Source: LMUY01 sp965198895
Lineage (GTDB): Bacteria > Pseudomonadota > Alphaproteobacteria > Acetobacterales > Acetobacteraceae
DNA: 64,000 bases
Assembly (NCBI GenBank): GCA_965198895.1
Contig: OZ240676.1
Coordinates: 4,712,001-4,776,000 of the forward strand
Direction: 5' to 3'
Positions 25,891 through 33,683 of this stretch are shown in pieces (within the stretch, counting starts at the first letter, position 1; every line of letters starts with the position of its first letter). The notes under the pieces were generated by a model. It did no database searches and had not been told where the DNA came from. It saw only the letters and a list, made by a program, of their open reading frames with translations. The translations under genes and the position numbers were made by a program.

Positions 25891-27390
25891 GTGAGGAACA
25901 GCCTTCGCTTTCTGCTCTGCCTGGCCCTTCTCGCGCCGACGCTCCCCGCCCTCGCCCAACCGGCAGACAATGGCAACCGTCGGGAAAACGCCCCCAACCC
26001 GGCCCCGCGCCCCCGCCCGGTGATCCCCGACGCAGTGACCGAGCAAACGCTGGACCTGCCCGGCCGCAAACTCGACCTCACGGCCACCGTCGGCTTCATC
26101 CGCCTGCTCGACGACAAGGGCGCGCCCGAGGCCGACATCAACACCACTGCCTACGCGCTGAAGGGGGCCGACCCTGCCACCCGCCCAGTTACGTTCGTGT
26201 TGAACGGCGGCCCGGGCATGGCCTCCGCCTGGCTACAGATGGGCGCGGTCGGGCCATGGCGCGTGCCGATGCTGTCCCAGCCCTCGGCCTCGCCAGCGCT
26301 GCAGCCCAACGCCGACACCTGGCTGGACTTCACCGACCTCGTCTTCATCGACCCGGTGGGTACCGGCTACAGCCACTTCGTCAACACTGGCGACGACGTC
26401 CGCAAGCGCCTGTGGTCGGTCGACGGCGACATCGAGGCGCTGTCCCAGGCGATCCGCCGCTGGCTGGACAAGTCCGGCCGCATCGGCTCCCCCAAATACC
26501 TGCTGGGCGAGAGCTACGGCGGCTTCCGCGCTCCACGCCTCGAACAGCGCCTGGCTGCTCAATACGGTGTGGGCCTGCAGGGGCTTGTGATGGTCTCGCC
26601 CATTCTCGACTACGGCAATCGCAGCGGCGCGCTTGACCTGCTGGCCCGCGCGGTCGAACTGCCCTCCATGGCCGCCGCGGTGCGGGCAGAGCACGGCCAA
26701 GCCGTCACCCGAGCCGATTTGAAGGACGCCGAGGACTACGCCGCCGGGCCGTTCCTGACCGACGTGCTGCACGGCGTCGCCGACCCGACGGCGACGGCCC
26801 GCGTGGTGGATAAGGTGAGTGCCCTCACCGGCGTCGACCCGGCGGAGGTTCGCCAGCGCCGCGGCCTGATCGGCAGCTTCGTGTTCATCCACGATCACGA
26901 CCGCGCCTCCGGACGCACCGACAGCGTCTACGATGCGACGGCGTCAACCCCTGACGCATTTCCAGAATACCCGTACGGCCGGGTGCTCGACCCCATGCTC
27001 GACGGCCTGCGTGCACCACTCACGGAAGGCGTGCTGGCGGTGTACGATCGCCTGCACTGGCATCCGGAGGGCGGGATCTACGAGCTCGTCAGCGATGCGG
27101 CGGGCCGGCAATGGGATTACGGCAACCGTGAACGTCCGCAATCCTTCGACGCGCTACGGCGGGATCTGGCGCTCGACCCGGGGCTGCACGTGATCATCGC
27201 CCACGGTCTGTTCGACTTGGTATGTCCGTATTTCGGCACGCAATTGCTGCTGAACCAGATCCCGCCGGCGTCGGGCGGGGACCGGGTCCGCCTGGTGACC
27301 TTCCCGGGCGGCCACATGTTCTACAGCCGCGACGACTCGCGCGCCGGGCTGCGGAGCGAGGCGGCTAAGCTGATGGGGGCGGCGCCGTAG
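25891..27390 (+). CDS. Secreted serine carboxypeptidase (S10 family)
   Basis: 499 residues from GTG 25891. A Sec signal (FLLCLALLAPTLPALA) predicts periplasmic or secreted location. It is an alpha/beta-hydrolase removing C-terminal residues from peptides. Catalytic elements: NGGPG oxyanion region (residues 105-109), PVGTGYS (155-161), nucleophile Ser208 in GESYGG, Asp442 in HGLFDLVCP and His475 in FPGGHMFYS. A Pro-rich linker (residues 33-45) follows the signal. The triad is intact. Two peptide-type binding proteins are nearby, which fits peptide scavenging, but there is no direct link. Its TAG stop lies inside an inverted repeat. Confidence 0.92.
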   Translation: MRNSLRFLLCLALLAPTLPALAQPADNGNRRENAPNPAPRPRPVIPDAVTEQTLDLPGRKLDLTATVGFIRLLDDKGAPEADINTTAYALKGADPATRPVTFVLNGGPGMASAWLQMGAVGPWRVPMLSQPSASPALQPNADTWLDFTDLVFIDPVGTGYSHFVNTGDDVRKRLWSVDGDIEALSQAIRRWLDKSGRIGSPKYLLGESYGGFRAPRLEQRLAAQYGVGLQGLVMVSPILDYGNRSGALDLLARAVELPSMAAAVRAEHGQAVTRADLKDAEDYAAGPFLTDVLHGVADPTATARVVDKVSALTGVDPAEVRQRRGLIGSFVFIHDHDRASGRTDSVYDATASTPDAFPEYPYGRVLDPMLDGLRAPLTEGVLAVYDRLHWHPEGGIYELVSDAAGRQWDYGNRERPQSFDALRRDLALDPGLHVIIAHGLFDLVCPYFGTQLLLNQIPPASGGDRVRLVTFPGGHMFYSRDDSRAGLRSEAAKLMGAAP

Positions 27391-27465
27391 CCCGTATCGC
27401 GCTCGGGCGATGCGGGGACCGGCGGTCGGGCCTGTCCCGCATCGCTCAAGGGCGATACGGGCTAC
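27387..27465. terminator. Inverted repeat between convergent genes, probable bidirectional terminator
   Basis: Outer arms gtagcccgtatcgc (27387-27400) and gcgatacgggctac (27452-27465) are perfect complements (14 bp). Inside them gcgatgcgggga and tcccgcatcgc also pair. The stop codon of the carboxypeptidase (27388-27390) is part of the left arm. It separates that gene from the convergent phosphatase gene. There is no T-run, so it may equally be a REP-like element. Confidence 0.6.
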
Positions 27466-27469
27466 GCCA

Positions 27470-29194
27470 TTACCCCGCGGTGACCTCCAGGATCATCCAC
27501 CCGTTATGCGTCCGGCCATACTCGTCCGTGGCGGCGATCGCGATACGGTGTGCGCCGGGCGGCAGGTCCGGCGGCAGCGTCGCCTGCCAGATGTGCGTCG
27601 ACGTGTCGGAGTTCACCCAAGGCTTCTTGGTGGCGCGATTGCGCGTGTAGACCTCGTCCACGAACGGGTCTTTCCGCTCCGTTTTCGCCATCGCCATCGG
27701 TTGCCCGCCGGGGCCGATCGCCATCGTTACCTTTGACCGCGGGCCGCCGTCATACAGGTTCACCACGACCCGGGTCGACCCGCACGCCGCTTGCGCAATC
27801 GGCCCGGTCAGCAGCGCGCCGACCGGGTACTCGTGCAGCACTTCCGGATCCGCGCGGTGCAACTGGCTGTCCAGCACGATGCGCATCGGCGTGTGCGCGG
27901 GGTCGCGCGCTGGCACAAGCGTGGTCTGGTAGCGGTTGCCGTCAACGGACAGGATGTGGAAGCCGTTCGGGCTGCCGTCGCTCTCGAGCGCGATCGGAAT
28001 ACCGCGTTCGTCGAACGGCCCACTCCACCAACTGCCGGAGACCGCCGCGAGCACGTGATGGTGGTGGGTGCCACCGGTAAATCCGTCCGCCGCACCGAAA
28101 TACCAATGCTCGTTGGTGTGGGTGTGGCCGCTGAAACTGACGGCGTTCGGATGGCTGGCGATCGCGTCGAAAAACTCCTTGTTGTCGGTATTGGCGAAGG
28201 CCGGCGTCGTCCCCTGCAAGGTGCGCAGCGGGATATGGAACGAATACACCACCAGGCTCTCGGTCGGCACATTGGCGAGCACGTTGCGCACGAAGCTCAG
28301 CTGGTCGGGCCCGAACCGGCCCTGGTACTTGCCGAAGCCGTTTGGCTTGGCCGGGTCGGTGCCGAGATACTCGACATTGTCGAGCAGGAAAAACGTCGCC
28401 CCGCCGTGCTGGAAGGCGTGATGACGCGCGCCGAACACCCGCTTGAACGTGTCCCGCGAGTGGGCGTTGTCGGGCGCCTCCAGGTTCATGTCGTGGTTGC
28501 CGGGGCAGTTGTACCAGGGCAGGCCGATGGTGCCGATGATCTTGTTGAACCGGTCGTAGTAGGACAAGTCGTCGAACATCAGGTCGCCATGGGTGATGCC
28601 GAACGAGGCGTCCACCCCCGCGGTCGTGGCCACCACGTCGTCGCGAACATAGCCGAGTTCGGCCAGCGTTTCCGGCTGGGTGTCGGTGAACAGCAGGGCG
28701 TCGAACTGGGCCGGCTCGTCCCGGCGCTGCAGGAAGAAGTCGATGCTGTCGGGTAGGGCGCCGGTCGGGCCCAGCCCGGCGAACCGCGGCGCCATGGAAC
28801 TCGGCGTGCCCTCGGGTGAGTGCACCAGCGCGAACCGCGGCAATTGGGTTACGGGATCGACCGGCGTCATGAACCCGGACGGTTTGACGACGAAGAGCGA
28901 GTCGCCGGGCTTCACGGAGAGGCTCCAGCGGCCGTCGGCATCCGTCTTGGTCACGTCGCGCCCGTTCGACACCATAATGCCCGGCAGGCCACGACTGGCT
29001 GCAGTCCGGCGGAAGCTGCCGTCGGTATCCTCGATAACGCTGCCCTGGGCGTTGACCGGCGGTTCGCCTGATAGCGGCTGCGCGCGCAGTGCGGGCGCCA
29101 CCCCCGCAACCGCAACAGCGGCGGTGGCCGTAACGACATCGCGTCGCCGCAGCATCAGCGCCGGGGTTTCGTCCTTGCCCATGCCACCCCCCAA
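27470..29194 (-). CDS. Tat-exported calcineurin-like phosphoesterase
   Basis: 574 residues. The N-terminus has a twin-arginine signal (LRRRDVVTATAAVAVAGVAPALRA). A beta-rich N-terminal domain with DADGRWSLSVKPGD precedes the phosphoesterase core, whose metal motifs are LLFTDTQPE (Asp-X-Gln instead of Asp-X-His, a known variant), GITHGDLMFDD, YNCPGNHDMN and FSGHTHTNE. A C-terminal calcineurin-associated domain follows. It probably hydrolyses a phosphomonoester or diester in the periplasm. The substrate is unknown and no pho-type neighbours are present. It may start at any of the first two Met codons. Confidence 0.9.
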   Translation of the reverse strand: MGGGMGKDETPALMLRRRDVVTATAAVAVAGVAPALRAQPLSGEPPVNAQGSVIEDTDGSFRRTAASRGLPGIMVSNGRDVTKTDADGRWSLSVKPGDSLFVVKPSGFMTPVDPVTQLPRFALVHSPEGTPSSMAPRFAGLGPTGALPDSIDFFLQRRDEPAQFDALLFTDTQPETLAELGYVRDDVVATTAGVDASFGITHGDLMFDDLSYYDRFNKIIGTIGLPWYNCPGNHDMNLEAPDNAHSRDTFKRVFGARHHAFQHGGATFFLLDNVEYLGTDPAKPNGFGKYQGRFGPDQLSFVRNVLANVPTESLVVYSFHIPLRTLQGTTPAFANTDNKEFFDAIASHPNAVSFSGHTHTNEHWYFGAADGFTGGTHHHHVLAAVSGSWWSGPFDERGIPIALESDGSPNGFHILSVDGNRYQTTLVPARDPAHTPMRIVLDSQLHRADPEVLHEYPVGALLTGPIAQAACGSTRVVVNLYDGGPRSKVTMAIGPGGQPMAMAKTERKDPFVDEVYTRNRATKKPWVNSDTSTHIWQATLPPDLPPGAHRIAIAATDEYGRTHNGWMILEVTAG

Positions 29195-29283
29195 AAGGTT
29201 TAGGGGGCGGGGTTTAGCAAACCATCCGCTCGACGGCGTGACAATCCCGTTTCAGGACCCCCGTTCAGGGATCGCCGGCGCCG

Positions 29284-29505
29284 TCAGGGGGTCGTGGTGA
29301 TCGACACGCCGCAATTGGTGCGGCCGGATAACAAGCAATCCTCGATCGTCGCCTTATACCGGAGCTGATTCACCAACCCCACGCAGACTACGACCAGGAA
29401 TAAAGTGAGTGCCAAGGCTGCCAAGCTTGCAGTCTGCCGGTTAGCACCCGCTTGATCGTCTTCGTTGTCGACCCAGCGTTGAACCTGTCGCATCGTTTTT
29501 TCCAT
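29284..29505 (-). CDS. Small single-pass membrane protein
   Basis: 73 residues; family not recognised. A charged N-terminus (QRWVDNEDDQAGANRQ) is followed by one clear membrane helix (ASLAALALTLFLVVVCVGLV, about residues 27-46) and a short tail with two Cys (EDCLLSGRTNCGV) that could form a disulfide if it faces the periplasm. ATG at 29505 or at 29493 (fifth codon, with ggaaaaaa upstream). Evidence for coding is the ordered layout and the absence of another gene in the interval. Confidence 0.55.
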   Translation of the reverse strand: MEKTMRQVQRWVDNEDDQAGANRQTASLAALALTLFLVVVCVGLVNQLRYKATIEDCLLSGRTNCGVSITTTP

Positions 29506-29681
29506 CGGCGTCGAATCCAGCTGGGGTGGCGCCGACCTCCCTTATGTTTGAAGGACCCCCTACATATCGGCCTGGATTGTTGGGAAGGCAAGGAAGTTCC
29601 ATTGCAAGACCGTCATCCTTCGATCACGTTTCCTGTCCGGCCAGCGCCGCCAAAGGCCACGCCAGCCGAGGAGTGGCTTGC

Positions 29682-30356
29682 ATGGCGCGCATGAGCAAAG
29701 CGCTAAGGCATCTGTCCGCCGCAGATCCCGCCTTGGCGGCCCTGATCGGCCGCGTCGGGCCGTGTCGCATCACGGTCGAACCGAGGGAGCCGTACGAGGC
29801 TCTGGTTCGCGCGATCAGCCACCAGCAATTGCATGCCCGCGCGGCCGAAGCGATCCTCGGACGGTTCATCGCCCTCTATCCGGGACCTGGGTTCCCGTCG
29901 CCCGAAGCGGTCCTCGGCACGCCGGACACGGCGCTGCGAGCCTGCGGGCTGTCCGGCAGCAAGGGTGCGGCCATCCGAGAAATCGCAGCCAACGCATTGA
30001 ACGGTACCATCCCGAGCGCTGCCCAGGCCGTCGTGCTCGATGACGAGGCGCTGATCGACCGCCTGGTCCGGATCCGGGGCGTCGGGCGCTGGACCGTCGA
30101 GATGCTGCTGATCTTCACCCTTGGCCGGCCCGACGTGCTGCCGGTAGACGATTTCGGGGTTCGCGACGGCTGGCGCCTGATCCAGAATCTCCCGGTCCAG
30201 CCCCGCCCCCGTGCCCTTGCCAGCATTGGCCAGGCCTGGGCGCCCTTCCGCTCGACCGCTGCGTGGTACCTCTGGCGGGCCTCGGACGAGGGGAAGGCCA
30301 TCAAACCGGCCGTGCCACCTGTCGCGGCAGCTAGCTTGCCCGACCGCCCTCAATGA
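29682..30356 (+). CDS. DNA-3-methyladenine glycosylase II, AlkA-like
   Basis: 224 residues from ATG 29682 (ggag about ten bases upstream); an in-frame start at 29526 adds 52 non-protein-like residues. A base-excision enzyme that removes alkylated bases. HhH-GPD motifs: EALVRAISHQQLHARAAEAIL, then the helix-hairpin-helix RIRGVGRWTVEMLLIFTLG and the catalytic aspartate in LPVDDFGVRDG. The N-terminal TBP-like domain of E. coli AlkA is missing, as in many short bacterial homologues. The gap upstream (29506-29681) shows nothing else convincing. Confidence 0.92.
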   Translation: MARMSKALRHLSAADPALAALIGRVGPCRITVEPREPYEALVRAISHQQLHARAAEAILGRFIALYPGPGFPSPEAVLGTPDTALRACGLSGSKGAAIREIAANALNGTIPSAAQAVVLDDEALIDRLVRIRGVGRWTVEMLLIFTLGRPDVLPVDDFGVRDGWRLIQNLPVQPRPRALASIGQAWAPFRSTAAWYLWRASDEGKAIKPAVPPVAAASLPDRPQ

Positions 30357-30395
30357 GCGAAGTTGCATCAACAAATCGTCGAATTGGAGCCGCCC

Positions 30396-30923
30396 TTGCG
30401 CCGTCTGGGTCTTGCTTGCCTGCTGGCGACATCGCTTGCCACGCCGGCCCTTGCTGATCCGGCGCTCGTCAGCCTGGGCATCGGCGGAACCGACATCCTC
30501 AACCAACAAGCCCGCACGGCCGGAAATTTCCGGCTGGAATACCGGTCCGGCTATTCGTTGCTGCCGTTCTTCGAAAGCTACTTCAAGATCAAGCCGTGGG
30601 CGGGCATCGAGACCACCACGCGGCAGTCGATCTGGGGCGGTGGCGGCATCGTGCTGGAAATCCCGCTGGGCCCACATTGGGTGCTGACGCCGAACTTCGG
30701 GCCGGGGCTGTATGGGCAGGGCAATGGCAAGAAGCTCGGATCCTACGTCGAATTCCGCTCCACGTTCGAAGGCGGCTACGTGTTCGACGACGGATCGCGC
30801 CTGGTCGCCTCGTTCGGTCATACGTCCAATGCCGGCTTGACCAAGAAGAATCCGGGAACCGAGCAGGCGATGATCTCCTACCAGATCCCGCTCTACCGTC
30901 TGAATTCGTTCTTCAGCCCGTGA
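30396..30923 (+). CDS. PagL-like lipid A 3-O-deacylase (acyloxyacyl hydrolase family)
   Basis: 175 residues from a TTG at 30396 with ggag about seven bases upstream. This gives a clean Sec signal (RRLGLACLLATSLATPALA); a TTG at 30363 would add 11 residues. The mature part alternates hydrophobic and polar residues like an outer-membrane beta-barrel: FRLEYRSGYSLLPFFESYFKIKPWAG, GGIVLEIPLG and FGPGLYGQGNGKKLG. The PagL active-site pair is visible as SFGHTSNAGLTKKNPGTE (His-Thr-Ser). It should trim the 3-O acyl chain of lipid A in the outer membrane. It shares its last base with the start of the next gene. Confidence 0.85.
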   Translation: MRRLGLACLLATSLATPALADPALVSLGIGGTDILNQQARTAGNFRLEYRSGYSLLPFFESYFKIKPWAGIETTTRQSIWGGGGIVLEIPLGPHWVLTPNFGPGLYGQGNGKKLGSYVEFRSTFEGGYVFDDGSRLVASFGHTSNAGLTKKNPGTEQAMISYQIPLYRLNSFFSP

Positions 30924-32026
30924 TGCAGTCGCCGCCTGCCCAGCCCGGCATGAGGATCGACGAGGTCGACACGCCGGCCTTGCTGATCGACCTGCCGGCG
31001 TTCGAGGCCAATCTCGACCGCATGGCGGCAGCCCTCGAGGGCACCGGGGTGCGGCTGCGGGCCCACGCGAAGACCCACAAATCGCCGGTAATCGCCCGCC
31101 TGCAGATGGCGCGCGGCGCCGTCGGGCAGTGCGTCCAGAAGGTTGCCGAGGCGGAGATCCTGGCCTGGGGTGGCGTGCCGGACATCATCGTCACCAACCA
31201 GGTGGTCGGGCCCACGAAGCTTGCCCGCCTCGCCGCGCTGGCCCGCATCACGCGGATTGCCGTTTGCGCCGACGATGTACGGCAAGTGGACGCGCTCGAC
31301 GCGGCAGCGGGCGACGCTGGGGTTCGCCTCGGCGTTCTGGTCGAGATCGACGTCGGCATGGGACGGTGTGGCGTCGCAGCGGGTCCAGATGCGGTGGCAC
31401 TGGCGCAGCGCATCGCCTGGTCGCGCAATCTCGAGTTCCGCGGCTTGCAGGCTTATCACGGCTCGGCGCAGCACATGCGCGGCGCGGGGGAACGCCAGAC
31501 CGCCGTCAACGAGGCGGCCGACCGCACCCGGCGGACGGTGGAACAGCTGCGCCAGCAGGGGCTCGCCTGTCCCGTGGTGGGCGGGGCAGGCACCGGCACC
31601 TTCGCGTTCGAGGTGGCCAGCGGCGTGTATACCGAGGTGCAGTGCGGATCCTACTGCTTCATGGACGCTGACTACTCCCGTAACACCGATGCGCCCGGCT
31701 TTATCCAATCCTTGTTCGTGCTGGCCACCGTCATGAGCACCGCCCAACCCGGCATCGCCGTGCTGGATGCTGGCCTAAAGGCGCTGGCCGTCGACAGCGG
31801 CATGCCCCTCGTGTGGCAGCGCCCTGGGCTGACCTATGTCGGCGCCTCCGACGAGCACGGCAAACTGGCCTGTGACCCCGGCACGGCTCCGGCTTTGGGA
31901 GAAAAGTTGCGGCTGGTGCCGGGCCATTGCGACCCGACGGTGGATCGCTACGACTGGTATGTCGGCGTCCGGGACGGCCGCGTCGAATGCGTTTGGCCGG
32001 TGGCCGCCCGGGGTGCGATGGCCTGA
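30923..32026 (+). CDS. PLP fold-type III D-amino-acid enzyme (D-threonine aldolase / D-serine dehydratase-like)
   Basis: 367 residues from the ATG overlapping the PagL-like stop (TGATG). The N-terminal alanine-racemase-like barrel carries DTPALLIDLPAFEANL and the PLP lysine in RAHAKTHKSPVIA. VLVEIDVGMGRCGV and YHGSAQHM follow. The C-terminal domain ends with the metal-binding pair seen in this family (PGHCDPTVDRYDWYVG, His and Cys). Members cleave D-threonine or deaminate D-serine; the exact substrate cannot be told. The overlap with an outer-membrane lipid A enzyme gene gives no obvious functional link. Confidence 0.88.
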   Translation: MQSPPAQPGMRIDEVDTPALLIDLPAFEANLDRMAAALEGTGVRLRAHAKTHKSPVIARLQMARGAVGQCVQKVAEAEILAWGGVPDIIVTNQVVGPTKLARLAALARITRIAVCADDVRQVDALDAAAGDAGVRLGVLVEIDVGMGRCGVAAGPDAVALAQRIAWSRNLEFRGLQAYHGSAQHMRGAGERQTAVNEAADRTRRTVEQLRQQGLACPVVGGAGTGTFAFEVASGVYTEVQCGSYCFMDADYSRNTDAPGFIQSLFVLATVMSTAQPGIAVLDAGLKALAVDSGMPLVWQRPGLTYVGASDEHGKLACDPGTAPALGEKLRLVPGHCDPTVDRYDWYVGVRDGRVECVWPVAARGAMA

Positions 32027-32027
32027 T

Positions 32028-32834
32028 TCAGTGCGGCTCCTCGCCAGCGCCGACATAGCAAGGGCCGTCCCGCTCCAGCGTATCGTCCAGCCCGAGCAGG
32101 GTCTCGGCAGCCCCCAGATACAGCAGACCGTCGGGGGTCAGACGTCGCCGGATGTGCGCGAGAACCTTCGCCCTGGTGTTCTGATCGAAGTAAAGAAGCA
32201 CGTTGCGGCAGAACACGACGTCGAACTGGCCGAACGAGGCCGGGTCATCCAGCAGGTTCCATTCCCGGAAGCAGCACATGGCACGGAGGTCGGCATTGAC
32301 CTGCCACTCCCGGCCGTCGGTCGTGAAGTGGCGTAGCAGGCGCCGAACCGACAGACCGCGCTGCACCTCGTATTGCGAGTAGAGTCCAGCCCGCGCCTGG
32401 GTGATCGGTTTACTTGCCAAGTCGGTGCCGAGGATCTCGGCCTGGCTCCGGTCGGCCAGGCCGTATTCCGTCAAGGTGATCGCAAGCGAATACGCCTCCT
32501 GCCCAGTGGCCGCCGCCGCCGACCAGAGCCGAAGCTTCGTGCCTGGGGGCCGCCGGCTGGTGAGCAAAGGCAGCCCCGTGGCAAGCAGGTGGCTGAATGG
32601 TTTGGCATCGCGAAAGAACAGCGTCTCGTGCGTGGCGACGGCCTCCGTGATGTCCCGCGCCAACGCTTCACACTCCCCTTTTGCAAGGCGCTCTGCCAGT
32701 TGGTCCAGATCGGTCATGCGCTCCCGCCGCAGAATCGGCGCCAGCCGCGCCTCCAGCAGGTATTGCTTCCCCGATCCGAGGGCCATGCCGGAGCGGGCTT
32801 GGATGAACTCGGCAAGATAGATCAGGCCCCGCAA
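32028..32834 (-). CDS. cheR: Chemotaxis protein methyltransferase CheR
   Basis: 268 residues from TTG 32834, the only sensible start, 7 bases after the cheY stop. It methylates glutamates of chemoreceptors using S-adenosylmethionine. The N-terminal helical domain has SGMALGSGKQYLLEARLAPIL, followed by THETLFFRDAKPF, the SAM loop LWSAAAATGQEAYSLAI, ILGTDLASKPI and DVVFCRNVLLYFD, all CheR signatures. Last gene of the overlapping cheA-cheW-cheY-cheR operon. No methyl-accepting receptor and no cheB lie in the window, so its substrates are encoded elsewhere. Confidence 0.93.
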   Translation of the reverse strand: MRGLIYLAEFIQARSGMALGSGKQYLLEARLAPILRRERMTDLDQLAERLAKGECEALARDITEAVATHETLFFRDAKPFSHLLATGLPLLTSRRPPGTKLRLWSAAAATGQEAYSLAITLTEYGLADRSQAEILGTDLASKPITQARAGLYSQYEVQRGLSVRRLLRHFTTDGREWQVNADLRAMCCFREWNLLDDPASFGQFDVVFCRNVLLYFDQNTRAKVLAHIRRRLTPDGLLYLGAAETLLGLDDTLERDGPCYVGAGEEPH

Positions 32835-32841
32835 TGGAAGG

Positions 32842-33219
32842 TCACAGCAGGCCGACTTGCGTGAACTTATCGACGAGGAGCGTCTCGTCGAACGGCTTCA
32901 TGATGTACTCCTGCGCGCCAGCCTCGATCGCCGCCGTCATGTAGGCGACCTCGTTCTGTGTCGTGCAGAACAAGACTGTCGGCCCGTCCGGCCCGAACTC
33001 CGCCCGCAACGCCTTGAGGAAGGCGAGTCCGTTCATCACGGGCATGTTCCAATCCAGCAGCACGCAACGAGGGAGCGCCCGGCGGCAAATCTCGAGCGCA
33101 TCCTCCCCGTTTTCCGCCTCGGCCACCTTGTAGCCGTGGCCCTCCAGGATGCGGCGGGCGACCTTGCGGACCACCCGGCTGTCGTCGACCACCAGGCAGA
33201 TCGGCAGCGTTTCACTCAT
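32842..33219 (-). CDS. cheY: CheY-type single-domain response regulator
   Basis: 125 residues, one receiver domain. Acidic pair in LVVDDSRVVRKV, phospho-acceptor Asp in CVLLDWNMPVMNG (about residue 56), Thr/Lys switch in TTQNE and MKPFDE. The start at 33219 overlaps the cheW stop by four bases (ATGA). It should be phosphorylated by the CheA next door; the output may be flagellar or another target, since no flagellar genes are in the window. Confidence 0.92.
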   Translation of the reverse strand: MSETLPICLVVDDSRVVRKVARRILEGHGYKVAEAENGEDALEICRRALPRCVLLDWNMPVMNGLAFLKALRAEFGPDGPTVLFCTTQNEVAYMTAAIEAGAQEYIMKPFDETLLVDKFTQVGLL

Positions 33220-33683
33220 GGCACGTTCACCGTCAGCGCCAGCAAGCGAGGAAGGTCCAGCACGATCATGAGGCGGTTCTCCAACCGGTACAGGCCGGTG
33301 CTGTAGCGCGCCCAATTGGCGGGCAGGGTCGGTGGGATCGCCTCGAATTGCTCCGGCGCTGGCGACACCACGTCGGAGATCATGTCGGCGAGGAGGGCGA
33401 ACATCTCGCCACCATCTTCCGTTATCACGACGTAGCGAGGCTCGCCCGCCGCGGCTTCGGGCAGCTCGAGACGGCGACGCAGGTCGATGGCGGCTACGAT
33501 ATGGCCGCGCAGATTGAGCACGCCGGCAATCTCGGGGGACGAGAGCGCGACGGGTGCGATCACCTGGTGGCGTAGCACGTCGCGCACCGAACGGACAGGA
33601 AGCCCGCAGAGTTGGCCGGCCAGGCTCAGGGTCACGTAAACGGCATCCAGGCCGGGGGTAGACGCTTCCAGCTGCCCCCGCAT
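33216..33683 (-). CDS. cheW: CheW coupling protein
   Basis: 155 residues from ATG 33683, which shares one base with the cheA stop (TGATG); a GTG just before it is an alternative. Single CheW domain: VTLSLAGQLCGLPVRSVRDVLR, then SSPEIAGVLNLRGHIVAAIDLRRRL and a C-terminal strand set (LENRLMIVLDLPRLL). It bridges receptors and CheA. It overlaps cheY by four bases. Confidence 0.92.
   Translation of the reverse strand: MRGQLEASTPGLDAVYVTLSLAGQLCGLPVRSVRDVLRHQVIAPVALSSPEIAGVLNLRGHIVAAIDLRRRLELPEAAAGEPRYVVITEDGGEMFALLADMISDVVSPAPEQFEAIPPTLPANWARYSTGLYRLENRLMIVLDLPRLLALTVNVP

Noticed and set aside
24453..26147. A 564-codon minus-strand frame across DUF1501 and the start of the carboxypeptidase
   Set aside because: It spans two real plus-strand genes and a palindromic repeat and has no protein-like segments.
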